Source of the DNA: Alphaproteobacteria bacterium
GTDB lineage: Bacteria; Pseudomonadota; Alphaproteobacteria; CAAGCB01; CAG-977
Assembly (NCBI GenBank): GCA_900768875.1
Contig: CAAGEP010000003.1
Location: 248,001 to 312,000 of the forward strand
DNA length: 64,000 bases
Direction of reading: 5' to 3'
Each line of letters begins with the position of its first letter. The first letter of the stretch is position 1. The position numbers and the translations under genes were made by a program. Below the pieces are notes generated by a model that did no database searches, was not told the DNA's origin, and saw nothing but the letters and a program-made list of their open reading frames with translations. Positions 8,608 through 17,174 of the stretch are shown one piece after another.

Positions 8608-9954
8608 GTGATTGTTGTTCGTTTTGCCCCCAGCCCGACGGGATATATGCACATCGGGAATCTGCGTACGGCGTTGTTGAATTATCTGTTTGCTTTGAAT
8701 AAAAAACAGGCGGGCGAGGACGTGTCTTTCGTTTTGCGAATGGACGACACCGACACGGAACGGTCCAAGCCCGAATACGAAGCCGCCGTTTACGAAGCGC
8801 TGAACTGGCTGAAGATTTCTTGGGACAGGTTGGAGCATCAATCCGCCCGTTTGGAACGTTACCGCGAAGTCGTCGAACAGTTGCGCGCCAAAGGCTTGAT
8901 TTACGCTTGTTACGAAACGGCGGAGGAGCTGGAATACAAACGCCGCCGCCAGCGCGCGCGCGGGCTTCCTCCCGTCTACGATCGCGCGGGCATGCATTTG
9001 ACCGACGAACAGCGCAAAGCGTATGAAGCCGAAGGCCGCCGTCCGCACTACCGCTTTGTTTTGGAACACAAGGAAACGTCGTGGGACGATATGGTGCGCG
9101 GGCATTGTTCGTACAACGGCGCGCACTTGAGCGATCCGATTATCGTGCGCGAAGACGGGACTTTCCCGTACATGCTGCCGTCCGTCATCGACGATATGGA
9201 TTTCGGCATCACGCATATCATCCGCGGCGAAGACCACGTTACAAACACCGCCGTTCAAATTCAGATGTTCGAAGCTTTGGGCGGAAAAGTGCCCGTGTTC
9301 GGACATCCGCCTTTGCTGACGGGCAAAGAGGGCAAATTGTCCAAACGCTTGGGTTCCGTCAACTTCCGCGATTTGCGCGAAGCGGGAATCGAGCCGATGA
9401 CCATTGCTTGTCTGCTGGCGCGTTTGGGAACGTCGGACGCGACCGTTGTCGAAACAAGCCTGGATGCGCTTGCTCCGCACTTTGATTTAACCAAGTTCGG
9501 GCGCGCTCAGCCGCATTTCGACACGCAGGATTTGTTCAAGCTCAATCCCCGCATTGTTCACGCTTTGCCGCTGTCCGAAGTCAACGACCGCTTGAAAGCC
9601 GAGGGTAAAGCTCCGATTTCCGAACAGCTGTGGGCGGCGGTTTCGCCGAACCTGACCAAGGTTGACGACGTAAACGATTGGGTGAAAATCTGCGGCGAAG
9701 ACTTGATTTTCGATTTGAACGACGAAGACCGCGCTTTTACGCGCCAAGCGGCGGAATTGCTGCCATCGGGCGAATTCGACGAAAACACGTTCGGGACGTG
9801 GACCGCTGCCGTCAAGGAAAAAACGGGACGCAAAGGGCGCGATTTGTTCCACCCGATACGTTTGGCTTTGACGGGACTGGAGCAGGGACCCGAACTGAAA
9901 ATGCTGCTGCCTGTCTTGGGCTATGAAAAAACTTTAAAACGTTTGCAAGGATAA
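8608..9954 (+). CDS. gltX: Glutamyl-tRNA synthetase (GTG start)
   Basis: Class I synthetase charging tRNA-Glu in the cytoplasm; many alphaproteobacteria use a GltX also for tRNA-Gln followed by amidation. The Rossmann fold begins VVRFAPSPTGYMHIGN with the HIGH-type motif at residues 15-18; the KMSKS equivalent is KLSKR near residue 235. I start it at GTG 8608, giving 448 residues, because AAGG at 8594-8597 is correctly spaced; the TTG at 8599 would have only one base between it and that RBS. The start lies 5 bp after the nadE stop, and cysS follows after 5 bp, so nadE-gltX-cysS is probably one operon. Confidence 0.95.
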   Translation: MIVVRFAPSPTGYMHIGNLRTALLNYLFALNKKQAGEDVSFVLRMDDTDTERSKPEYEAAVYEALNWLKISWDRLEHQSARLERYREVVEQLRAKGLIYACYETAEELEYKRRRQRARGLPPVYDRAGMHLTDEQRKAYEAEGRRPHYRFVLEHKETSWDDMVRGHCSYNGAHLSDPIIVREDGTFPYMLPSVIDDMDFGITHIIRGEDHVTNTAVQIQMFEALGGKVPVFGHPPLLTGKEGKLSKRLGSVNFRDLREAGIEPMTIACLLARLGTSDATVVETSLDALAPHFDLTKFGRAQPHFDTQDLFKLNPRIVHALPLSEVNDRLKAEGKAPISEQLWAAVSPNLTKVDDVNDWVKICGEDLIFDLNDEDRAFTRQAAELLPSGEFDENTFGTWTAAVKEKTGRKGRDLFHPIRLALTGLEQGPELKMLLPVLGYEKTLKRLQG

Positions 9955-9959
9955 AAAAG

Positions 9960-11336
9960 ATGACTTTGTACGTTACAAACACGATGAGCCGCAAAAAGGA
10001 AAAATTCGAGCCGCTTGACCCGAATAACGTCCGCATGTACGTTTGCGGTCCGACGGTTTATGACCGCGCTCATATCGGCAACGCGCGCCCGATTATCGTT
10101 TTCGATACGCTGTACCGCTTGCTCAAACAGCTGTATCCCAAGGTAACGTATGTCCGCAACATTACCGATGTGGACGACAAAATCATCAAACGGTCGCAGG
10201 AATCGGGCGAACCCATTAACGTCATTACCGAAAAAACGGCGAAATTCTTTCACGACGACATTGCCGAACTGAACGCTTTGCCGCCCGACATCGAACCGCG
10301 CGCCACGCAACATATCGCCGAGATGATTGCTTTGGTGCAAAAGCTGATTGACAACGGCTACGCTTACGAAGCCGAAGGGCATGTTTTATTCAGCGTTGCC
10401 AAGATGAAAAACTACGGACGCCTGTCGGGACGCTCCATGGATGAAATGATTGCCGGCGCGCGTGTCGAGGTTGCTCCGTACAAACGCGACGCCGCCGACT
10501 TTATTTTGTGGAAGCCGTCCGACGATACTCAGCCAGGGTGGGACAGCCCTTGGGGGCGCGGCCGTCCGGGGTGGCACTTGGAATGTTCCGCGATGAGCAG
10601 CAAATACTTGGGCGAAACGTTCGATATTCACGGCGGCGGGCAGGACTTGATTTTCCCGCACCACGAAAACGAAATCGCGCAGTCGTGCTGTGCTTTCGGA
10701 CACGATTTCTACGCCAAATACTGGATGCACAACGGGCATTTGATGGTCAACGGCGAAAAGATGTCCAAGTCTTTGGGCAACTTCTTTACCATTCGCGAAA
10801 TCCTTGACCAAGTGCCGGGGGAAGCGTTCCGCCTGTACGCGTTGGGGACGCATTACCACCAGCCGCTGAACTGGATGCCCGAAGGTTTGAAACAAGCCAA
10901 GCAGACCATGGACAGATTCTACACGGCTTTGCGGTCGACGCCCGATGTCGATTTGTCGGAAGCTCTGCCGTCCGCCGAAGTGGTCGAAGCGTTGAGCGAC
11001 GATTTGAACACGCCGAAAGCGATTGCCGTTCTGCACGGGCTTGTGACCGAAATGAACAAATCGCCCGAAAAAGCGGTCGAACTGAAAAAAACGCTGATTG
11101 CGTCTGGGCATTTGTTGGGTATTTTGTATCAAGACCCCGAAGAATGGTTCCGTTGGTCGCCCGCAAAACAGGAGCAGGGATTGTCCGAATCGGAAATCGA
11201 AGCGTTGATTCAAAAACGCGCCGATGCCCGCAAAGCCAAAGATTTCGCAACGGCGGACGCCGTGCGCAAGGAATTGGCGGACAAAGGCGTTGTCATTGAA
11301 GATACGCCGTCGGGAACGCAATGGAAGCGGGCTTAA
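9960..11336 (+). CDS. cysS: Cysteinyl-tRNA synthetase
   Basis: Class I aminoacyl-tRNA synthetase for cysteine. The 458 residues match the family. YVCGPTVYDRAHIGNARP contains the first zinc-ligand Cys and the HIGH motif; GRPGWHLECSAMSS and GGGQDLIFPHHENE give the remaining zinc and substrate residues; GEKMSKSLGN is the KMSKS loop. AAGG lies 10 bp before the ATG. Third gene of the nadE-gltX-cysS run. A perfect short inverted repeat (TCCCTTTT/AAAAGGGA, 11362-11381) follows the stop, but without a clear T-tract. Confidence 0.97.
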   Translation: MTLYVTNTMSRKKEKFEPLDPNNVRMYVCGPTVYDRAHIGNARPIIVFDTLYRLLKQLYPKVTYVRNITDVDDKIIKRSQESGEPINVITEKTAKFFHDDIAELNALPPDIEPRATQHIAEMIALVQKLIDNGYAYEAEGHVLFSVAKMKNYGRLSGRSMDEMIAGARVEVAPYKRDAADFILWKPSDDTQPGWDSPWGRGRPGWHLECSAMSSKYLGETFDIHGGGQDLIFPHHENEIAQSCCAFGHDFYAKYWMHNGHLMVNGEKMSKSLGNFFTIREILDQVPGEAFRLYALGTHYHQPLNWMPEGLKQAKQTMDRFYTALRSTPDVDLSEALPSAEVVEALSDDLNTPKAIAVLHGLVTEMNKSPEKAVELKKTLIASGHLLGILYQDPEEWFRWSPAKQEQGLSESEIEALIQKRADARKAKDFATADAVRKELADKGVVIEDTPSGTQWKRA

Positions 11337-11425
11337 TAAAAACGACACATTTTTGTCACTATCCCTTTTGCGAAAAAGGGAGTATCCTGTAACCAACAAT
11401 GGAAATTCGGCGGGAGTAATCCAAG

Positions 11426-11986
11426 ATGAACAAAAGCACGATTTTGACAGCGGCGGTTTCGCTTGTTGCATTAACGGCGCGGGTAAACGCGCAGGCGTTG
11501 CCGTCTGATCCGTGGGCTACGGCAAATACGGCTCAACAGCCTGTTTATTATCAACAGCAGCCGATGCAAGTGCAGCAGGTTGGCCCCGTGGTTTACGGTT
11601 CTCAGCCGTATCAGCCGACATATGCGGGCGGTTCGGATAATATCTGGAACACGAAAATGCCCGAATTTACAGGTGAAATGACGACATGGGGAACGGATTA
11701 CGGCCAACGCGCGACGGCTCCCGAAGTCAATATGCACAATATGCTTTCGATTACGGAACACCTGCGTCGCATGGGGTATAAAATCCCGACCTCGTTCGAG
11801 GGGCGTATCAAGGCCGCCCCCGAAGCGGTTCGCGAGCGAATAATGAAAGCGATGAAAGATATGGAAAGGTCTAATGATCCGTTTTCCCGTTCTGCACAGT
11901 TCGCGCGTGAAACAATCGAAAATGAAACGGGGATGACGTTTGAAAACGTCATCGGCAATTCGTTGGATTTGCTGTCGGCAAAATAG
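11426..11986 (+). CDS. Secreted Gln-rich hypothetical protein
   Basis: 186 residues. The N-terminus is a signal peptide with predicted cleavage after VNA near residue 22. A low-complexity Gln/Tyr/Pro region follows (about residues 36-70, with YYQQQPMQVQQV), then a more ordered C-terminal half with a basic amphipathic stretch (HLRRMGYKIPTSFEGRIKAA). No family recognised. GGGAG lies 11 bp upstream of the ATG and a terminator follows at once, so it may be monocistronic or end the upstream operon. Export is inferred from the signal peptide. Confidence 0.75.
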   Translation: MNKSTILTAAVSLVALTARVNAQALPSDPWATANTAQQPVYYQQQPMQVQQVGPVVYGSQPYQPTYAGGSDNIWNTKMPEFTGEMTTWGTDYGQRATAPEVNMHNMLSITEHLRRMGYKIPTSFEGRIKAAPEAVRERIMKAMKDMERSNDPFSRSAQFARETIENETGMTFENVIGNSLDLLSAK

Positions 11987-12000
11987 TTTAAACCGAAAAA

Positions 12001-12029
12001 AAAAGCCTCCGGAAACGGGGCTTTTTTTT
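12001..12029 (+). terminator. Rho-independent terminator of the secreted-protein gene
   Basis: Stem formed by AAAAGCC-t-CC and GG-GGCTTTT followed by a run of T, 15 bp after the stop at 11986. Confidence 0.75.
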
Positions 12030-12039
12030 ATAGATTAAA

Positions 12040-12064
12040 AAAACCCGCCAATCGGCGGGTTTTC
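12040..12064 (-). terminator. Terminator of infC, possibly bidirectional
   Basis: Perfect stem AACCCGCC/GGCGGGTT with loop AATC. Read on the minus strand it is followed by a run of T and sits 4 bp past the infC stop; T residues on both sides could let it act both ways. Confidence 0.8.
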
Positions 12065-12067
12065 GAT

Positions 12068-12604
12068 TTATTTCGGTGCAAGCACCATTGTAATCTGTTT
12101 GCCTTCCAATTTCGCAGGCTGTTCCACTTTAGCGAACAGGTCGCTGTCTTCGACGACATGCGCCATAATTTCCTGTCCTTGTTCTATATAAGCCATTTCG
12201 CGTCCGCGGAAACGTAAAGAAAACTTCACTTTGTTTCCGTCCGCGATAAAGCGTTGCGCGCTTTTCATCTTGACTTCGTAATCGTGCGTGTCGATGTTCG
12301 GACTTAGTTTGATTTCCTTAATTTCGACGACTTTTTGGTTCTTTTTGGCTTCAGCCTTGCGTTTTTGCTGTTCGTAACGGAACTTGCCCAAATCCAAGAT
12401 TTTGCATACGGGCGGTTCGGCGTTCGGCGAAATTTCGATTAAATCCAATTCCGCTTCGTCCGCCAGCCGCAAAGCTTCGCGAATAGAAACAACTCCAATG
12501 TTTTCACCTGCGGCACCAATCAGTCGAACTTGTTTGGCTGTGATGTCTTCGTTGGCACGCGGCCCCTCACGGGTGGGCGTGGCATGTGTCGTATCGGTAG
12601 TAAT
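12068..12604 (-). CDS. infC: Translation initiation factor IF-3 with ATT start
   Basis: Binds the 30S subunit and proofreads start-codon and initiator-tRNA selection. From ATT at 12604 it has 178 residues, the family norm. The N-terminal domain contains RANEDITAKQVRLIG and LRLADEAELDLIEI; the linker is KFRYEQQKRKAEAKKNQK; the C-domain follows. In-frame codons between the upstream TAA and Leu-Arg-Leu include no ATG, GTG or TTG, whereas GGAGG sits 6 bp before the ATT. IF-3 is known to discriminate against AUU, which gives autoregulation in E. coli. It lies 31 bp after thrS; rpmI and rplT do not follow. Confidence 0.96.
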   Translation of the reverse strand: MTTDTTHATPTREGPRANEDITAKQVRLIGAAGENIGVVSIREALRLADEAELDLIEISPNAEPPVCKILDLGKFRYEQQKRKAEAKKNQKVVEIKEIKLSPNIDTHDYEVKMKSAQRFIADGNKVKFSLRFRGREMAYIEQGQEIMAHVVEDSDLFAKVEQPAKLEGKQITMVLAPK

Positions 12605-12635
12605 AAAAAGCCTCCATTAGTTAAGGTGTTGAACT

Positions 12636-14555
12636 TCAGTCTTCGATGTGCGGCCAAGCCGCTTCTGCCGTCAATTTGGCAATCGCTTCGGACAACGGCA
12701 GGACTTCCTGCTTGTCTTCGCCCAAGCGGCGCAAAGCGACGGTGTGTTCCGCGGCTTCGCGTTTGCCGATAGCGATAATGACCGGAACTTTCTTCATCGA
12801 ATGTTCGCGGACTTTATAGCTGATTTTTTCGTTGCGCAAATCCAATTCGACGCGCAATCCCGCTTTTTTCATCGCTTTTTGGACTTCTTTGGCGTATTCG
12901 TCGCCGTCGTCGGTAATTGTCGCGACGACCGCTTGAACAGGGGCGAGCCAGAACGGGAATTTGCCCGCGTAGTGTTCAATCATAATGCCCGTAAAGCGTT
13001 CCAAAGAACCGAACAAAGCGCGGTGCAGCATAATCGGGCGGTGCTTTTCGCCGTCTTCGCCGACATACGAAACGTCAAAGCGTTCAGGCAGGTTCATATC
13101 AACCTGCAATGTGCCCAGCTGCCATTCGCGTCCGATGGCGTCTTTGACCTTGAAGTCCAGCTTTGGACCGTAGAACGCGCCGTCGCCGGGGTTCAAGGTA
13201 TACTTGTATCCCATATCGGTCAGCGCCTGCGCCAAAGCGGTTTCGGTTTTGTCCCACAATTCGTCCGCGCCGATGCGTTCGGCGGGGCGGGTGGACAATT
13301 TGATGTTGACGTCTTTCAGTCCGAACGCGTCATAGATGTCCAGCATCAGACGGACGACTTTCTGACATTCGTCTTCCAGCTGTTCGGGCGTGCAGAAAAT
13401 ATGCGCGTCGTCCTGCGTGAAAGCGCGGACACGGAACAATCCGTGCAAAGCGCCCGATGCTTCGTAGCGGTGAACGCGTCCGAATTCGGCGATGTACTGC
13501 GGCAAATCGCGATAGGACTTCAATCCCTGCTTGAACACCAGAATGCCGCCGGGGCAGTTCATCGGCTTGACGCAGTAAACACGGTCTTCAATGGTTGTCG
13601 TGAACATATTTTCACGATACCAATCCCAGTGTCCCGACGTTTCCCACAAAACGCGATCCATAATTTGCGGCGTGTTGATTTCGACATAGCCGACATCGTC
13701 CTGCCGTTTGCGCAAATAGCTGATGAGCGTCTGGAACAAAGTCCAACCGTGCGGATGCCAGAAAATATCGCCGGGGGCGACTTCTTCAAAGTGGAACAGG
13801 TCCATTTCGCGTCCCAGTTTGCGGTGGTCGCGTTTTTCGGCTTCCTCCAACTGGGTCAGATAAGCATCCAAAGCTTTTTTGTCCGCCCAAGCCGTACCGT
13901 AAATGCGTTGCAGCTGTTCGCGGTTGGAATCGCCGCGCCAATACGCGCCCGCGACTTTCATCAATTTGAACGCTTTGCCGACTTTTCCCGTGGACGGCAA
14001 GTGGGGGCCGCGGCACAGGTCAATAAAGTCCCCCTGCCGGTAAAAGCTGATTGTTTCGCCCGCGGGCAGATCTTCAATCAATTCGACTTTGTATTTTTCG
14101 CCTTTGTTTTTGAAAAATTCGATGGCGTCTTCGCGTTTCTTTTCGATGCGGACGATTTGTTCGTCGCGGTCGACGATTTCCGCCATACGTTTTTCAATCG
14201 CTTCCAAATCCGTCAAAGTAAACGGCGTCGGGCGCGCAAAGTCGTAGTAAAATCCGTTTTCGATTGCGGGACCGATAGTGACCTGCGTTTCGGGATACAA
14301 TTCTTGAACCGCTTGCGCCATAACGTGCGAACAGGTGTGGCGGATGATGTTCAGTCCTTCGGGGGATTTTGCGGTGATGATGTCGATGTCCGCGTCGGAC
14401 GCAATCGGCGTCGCCAAGTCTTGCAATTTTCCGTTGACTTTGATAGCCAGAGCCGCTTTTGCCAGTCCCGCGCCGATTTTGGCGGCGATGTCCGCGCCGC
14501 TGACGGGAGCGTCGAATGACAAGACGGTGTTGTCGGGAAGTTTTATCGAAAGCAT
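12636..14555 (-). CDS. thrS: Threonyl-tRNA synthetase
   Basis: Class II synthetase charging tRNA-Thr. With ATG at 14555 it has 639 residues (E. coli: 642). Domains in order: TGS (MLSIKLPDNTVLSF), editing domain with HTCSHVMAQAV, class II core with zinc ligands in MNCPGG, QDDAHIFC and MLHRALFG, and a C-terminal anticodon-binding domain (LAPVQAVVATITDDG). A TTG six codons earlier would add KDRKT; I prefer the ATG because the protein then aligns with the family start. It is followed by infC, the common thrS-infC arrangement. Confidence 0.97.
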   Translation of the reverse strand: MLSIKLPDNTVLSFDAPVSGADIAAKIGAGLAKAALAIKVNGKLQDLATPIASDADIDIITAKSPEGLNIIRHTCSHVMAQAVQELYPETQVTIGPAIENGFYYDFARPTPFTLTDLEAIEKRMAEIVDRDEQIVRIEKKREDAIEFFKNKGEKYKVELIEDLPAGETISFYRQGDFIDLCRGPHLPSTGKVGKAFKLMKVAGAYWRGDSNREQLQRIYGTAWADKKALDAYLTQLEEAEKRDHRKLGREMDLFHFEEVAPGDIFWHPHGWTLFQTLISYLRKRQDDVGYVEINTPQIMDRVLWETSGHWDWYRENMFTTTIEDRVYCVKPMNCPGGILVFKQGLKSYRDLPQYIAEFGRVHRYEASGALHGLFRVRAFTQDDAHIFCTPEQLEDECQKVVRLMLDIYDAFGLKDVNIKLSTRPAERIGADELWDKTETALAQALTDMGYKYTLNPGDGAFYGPKLDFKVKDAIGREWQLGTLQVDMNLPERFDVSYVGEDGEKHRPIMLHRALFGSLERFTGIMIEHYAGKFPFWLAPVQAVVATITDDGDEYAKEVQKAMKKAGLRVELDLRNEKISYKVREHSMKKVPVIIAIGKREAAEHTVALRRLGEDKQEVLPLSEAIAKLTAEAAWPHIED

Positions 14556-14629
14556 TGTTTTTCGGTCTTTCAAAATTAAAGTTTCAAATTGCGCGCATTG
14601 TATAACCGCTTTGTTTCGGATTCAAGCGT

Positions 14630-15772
14630 TTAATGCTGTAAAATTTCCCGATAAACGGCAAGGGTTTTGTCACACATTTTCGATTTGGAAAATTCGGATC
14701 GCACGCTGTCGACGGCGCGTTTTGCAATGCTGTCGCGTTCGGCTGCGGGCATATCCAGAATTTTATCCAAAGTTTCGGCCAAAGCTTTGGAATCGCCCGA
14801 CGGAAACAGAAAGCCCGTTTCGCCGTCGCGCACGGTTTCCGTTGCCCCCCCGTGGTTGGAGGCGACAACGATTCGCCCCATGGCTTGCGCTTCGGGAACG
14901 ACGCGGCCGAAGGCTTCGGGATCGGTTGATGCGGACACAACGATGTCGGACAGCAAGTAGGCTACATCCATTTCGGAACAATGGTCAACCACCTGCACAA
15001 TCGATTCCAATCCCAGTTTTTTTGCGTGTCTGTCCATTTCCTTGCGGTAGGATACGCGCCCCTGATCCGAACCGACGAACAGACAGCGCAAATCTTTGTG
15101 CTTCATTTGCGCCAAAGCGTCCAGCAAAACCAGCTGGCCTTTCCAACGGGTCAGTCTGCCGGGCAGCATGATGACGGGGCGGTCTTCGGGCAAGTTCCAC
15201 TTTTTCGCCAAAGCAATCATGCGTTCGGGCGAAACTTTTGCCGTATCGAATCGGTCGATGTCGACTCCTCGGTGAATGACGCGGATTTTGCTTTCGTCCA
15301 GACCGTAATTGTCAATAATATGCTTTTTGATGAAGTTTGAAACGGCAATGGTGACGACACCTTCGGTCATAATGCGGTTATAGGCTTTTTTCAGCTTAAT
15401 CGGACCGATATTGTATGCGCCGTGAAATGTCGTCATAAACGGGATACCCGCCATTTCCGCGGCCCATTTTGCACTCCATGCGGGGGCGCGGGAACGGGCG
15501 TGAATGATGTCGACGTGCCGGTCTTTGATGATTTGCGCCAACAATTTGGCGTTTTTGCGCATGGTAAAGTAGTTTTTGGAATAAACGGGCAGGGTGATGT
15601 GTTCTGCGCCGATTCGTTCCAATTCATGCACCAGTCGTCCGCCGCCCGATACGACGATCGGCGTCCAACCCGCGTCAAGAATCGCCGAAGCGACCTCGAT
15701 TGTTCCGCGTTCGACGCCGCCTTGTTCCAAGCGGGGCAAAATTTGTAAAATGACGGGTTTGTCGTTAATCAT
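14630..15772 (-). CDS. Glycosyltransferase family 4
   Basis: 380 residues with GT-B fold. The N-terminal domain begins ILQILPRLEQGGVERGT, typical of GT4 enzymes that recognise membrane-linked acceptors; the C-terminal donor domain has MLPGRLTRWKGQ (phosphate-binding Arg and Lys) and the E-x7-E motif in DPEAFGRVVPEAQAMGR, then GFLFPSGD. It probably adds a hexose to LPS core or another envelope glycan in the cytoplasm; donor and acceptor cannot be told from sequence. The lipoprotein and fzlA genes lie upstream on the same strand with short gaps, so a three-gene unit is likely. Confidence 0.9.
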   Translation of the reverse strand: MINDKPVILQILPRLEQGGVERGTIEVASAILDAGWTPIVVSGGGRLVHELERIGAEHITLPVYSKNYFTMRKNAKLLAQIIKDRHVDIIHARSRAPAWSAKWAAEMAGIPFMTTFHGAYNIGPIKLKKAYNRIMTEGVVTIAVSNFIKKHIIDNYGLDESKIRVIHRGVDIDRFDTAKVSPERMIALAKKWNLPEDRPVIMLPGRLTRWKGQLVLLDALAQMKHKDLRCLFVGSDQGRVSYRKEMDRHAKKLGLESIVQVVDHCSEMDVAYLLSDIVVSASTDPEAFGRVVPEAQAMGRIVVASNHGGATETVRDGETGFLFPSGDSKALAETLDKILDMPAAERDSIAKRAVDSVRSEFSKSKMCDKTLAVYREILQH

Positions 15773-15784
15773 TGCAAGAAGTCC

Positions 15785-16168
15785 TTATTCCAAAGGCCCG
15801 CCGAACGGCCGGCGTTCCGTATATCCCGCTTTTTTCATGCAGGACGAATACAAAAAGTAAATCAAAGTTTTGGAAGGGTGGGCGTTGTTGACGAAAATGG
15901 GCATGGCGCCTTTGTACGGCGCAAAGTTGCCCCAAATGCCGCCCTCTTTCAAATTCAAAGTCAAATCGCGCGTTTCCGGCGACAGACTGAAAATATTGAA
16001 TATTTCAAAAGGAAACCAATCCGCCTTTTGCAAACAGCGGTTATGGTCGCGGACAAAGTGCTCGCCGCCCGTATTGGGGCGTTCCCAATAATAAATCCGC
16101 GTCGGCGAAGAGCAGGCCGTGCTTAAAGCGACCAATCCGAAGACGAAGGCTTGTTTCAATCGTGTCAT
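15785..16168 (-). CDS. Small hypothetical lipoprotein
   Basis: 127 residues. The signal peptide ends in a lipobox (LSTAC, Cys19), predicting lipidation and membrane anchoring. The mature part has further cysteines (RCLQK, SSCMKKAGY) and aromatic stretches (IYYWERP); no family recognised. The pattern of a lone Cys then SSCMKKAGY near the C-terminus is common in small outer-membrane lipoproteins of this class. It lies between fzlA (12 bp) and the GT4 gene (12 bp), consistent with cotranscription. Confidence 0.75.
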   Translation of the reverse strand: MTRLKQAFVFGLVALSTACSSPTRIYYWERPNTGGEHFVRDHNRCLQKADWFPFEIFNIFSLSPETRDLTLNLKEGGIWGNFAPYKGAMPIFVNNAHPSKTLIYFLYSSCMKKAGYTERRPFGGPLE

Positions 16169-16180
16169 GAACGCTCCTTA

Positions 16181-16870
16181 TCAAAAATCCAGATTTGTAT
16201 AATGCGGCGCAGGAACCAAATTGGCAAGTCTGTCCGCCAGCAGCGGTTTAAACGAAGGACGGGATTTGATGCGGGCGTACCAGTTTTTGGTTTCCTCGTA
16301 AAGAGGCTGGCCGTTTTCATCCGTTTTGTCCCAAGGCACTTCGCCGATATAGTCCAGTACGGACAGCTGAGCCGCCGCCGAAACGTCTGCCATCGAAAAA
16401 GTTTCGCTTGCCAGCCATTTGCGGTGTTTGAGCAGCCATTCCGCATAATTCAGATGCCCGGACATATTTTGTTTGCCCGCGCGCAGAAAAGTCGAATCGG
16501 GTGTCCCCCCGTTCCACAGGCGTTTGAAAATCTTTTCCCCCGCCAGATAGAGGGTGACCTCTTTGTAGAATTTTTCGTCAAACCAATCGCATAAACGGCG
16601 GACTTCCGCGCGTTCAAAGGCATCGTATCCCATCAGCGGGCGCGACGTGATTTCCGCGATGTATTCGCAAACGGGGCGGTGTCCGCACAAAGCGCGGCCG
16701 CTGGGGTCTTCCAAAACGGGAATTTCCCCCGCGGGATTCAAAGCCAGAAAGGCAGGGGCGCGTTTCCACGGCTCTTCTTCAATCAAGGCAAATTCCAACC
16801 CGTTTTCCGCCAAGACGATTCGCGCCTTGCGAGAAAAGGGGTTGGCGGGATGATGATGCAGCGTAAACAT
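16181..16870 (-). CDS. fzlA: FzlA-like glutathione S-transferase family protein
   Basis: 229 residues with GST architecture: thioredoxin-like N-domain (HHHPANPFSRKARIVLAENG, LNPAGEIPVLED) and helical C-domain (FSMADVSAAAQLSVLDYIG, RIKSRPSFKPLLADR). The C-terminus APHYTNLDF matches the conserved tail I recall from FzlA, the FtsZ-binding division regulator of Caulobacter, where the tail is important for division function. FzlA is known as a GST homologue without detectable glutathione activity. The identification is therefore by motif memory; a generic GST is the alternative. Start ATG 16870; the next gene on this strand starts 12 bp after its stop. Confidence 0.75.
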   Translation of the reverse strand: MFTLHHHPANPFSRKARIVLAENGLEFALIEEEPWKRAPAFLALNPAGEIPVLEDPSGRALCGHRPVCEYIAEITSRPLMGYDAFERAEVRRLCDWFDEKFYKEVTLYLAGEKIFKRLWNGGTPDSTFLRAGKQNMSGHLNYAEWLLKHRKWLASETFSMADVSAAAQLSVLDYIGEVPWDKTDENGQPLYEETKNWYARIKSRPSFKPLLADRLANLVPAPHYTNLDF

Positions 16871-16982
16871 AATTCACCTGTTAAACAAAGATTTTCCTTT
16901 ATAATCCGAAATTGGTTTAAAGCTTGTAAATTTTTTCAAAAAACGGCTTCAAAACTTTTTTCCTTTTTTTGATTTTTTTTTG

Positions 16983-17011
16983 TTGACGAACGACTCTAAA
17001 AGCTGTATCAA
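16983..17011 (+). promoter_or_regulatory. Promoter of tRNA-Leu
   Basis: TTGACG, 17 bp, TATCAA; ends 16 bp before the mature tRNA 5' end. Confidence 0.7.
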
Positions 17012-17027
17012 ATGTCTGTCTTGTTAA

Positions 17028-17114
17028 GCCCAAATGGCGGAATTGGTAGACGCGCTAGCTTCAGGTGCTAGTACTCGTTCGGGTGTGGAGGTTCGAGTCC
17101 TCTTTTGGGCACCA
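17028..17114 (+). tRNA. tRNA-Leu (CAG)
   Basis: 87 nt with encoded CCA. The acceptor stem pairs GCCCAAA with TTTGGGC (one junction base apart); the anticodon stem CTAGC/GCTAG holds loop TTCAGGT, anticodon CAG, reading CTG. It has the long variable arm of leucine tRNAs and the TTCGAGT T-loop. Confidence 0.97.
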
Positions 17115-17129
17115 ACAAGTCAAAACTTC

Positions 17130-17156
17130 AAGGGGCGGTTCAGCCCCTTTCTTTTT
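17130..17156 (+). terminator. Terminator after tRNA-Leu
   Basis: Stem AAGGGGC/GCCCCTT with loop GGTTCA and a T-rich tail, 15 bp after the tRNA. It sits before the RNase D gene, so that gene needs read-through or its own promoter. Confidence 0.7.
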
Positions 17157-17174
17157 GGCTGAAAAGGGGAAGTT

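Noticed and set aside
12648..14519. 623-residue plus-strand frame opposite thrS
   Set aside because: Complete overlap with the unmistakable threonyl-tRNA synthetase gene; its translation is low in complexity, rich in Phe, Arg and Gln, and matches nothing.
16871..16982. AT-rich stretch between fzlA and the tRNA-Leu promoter
   Set aside because: Contains T-runs but no stem adjoining them and no convincing promoter for fzlA; nothing supportable to annotate.
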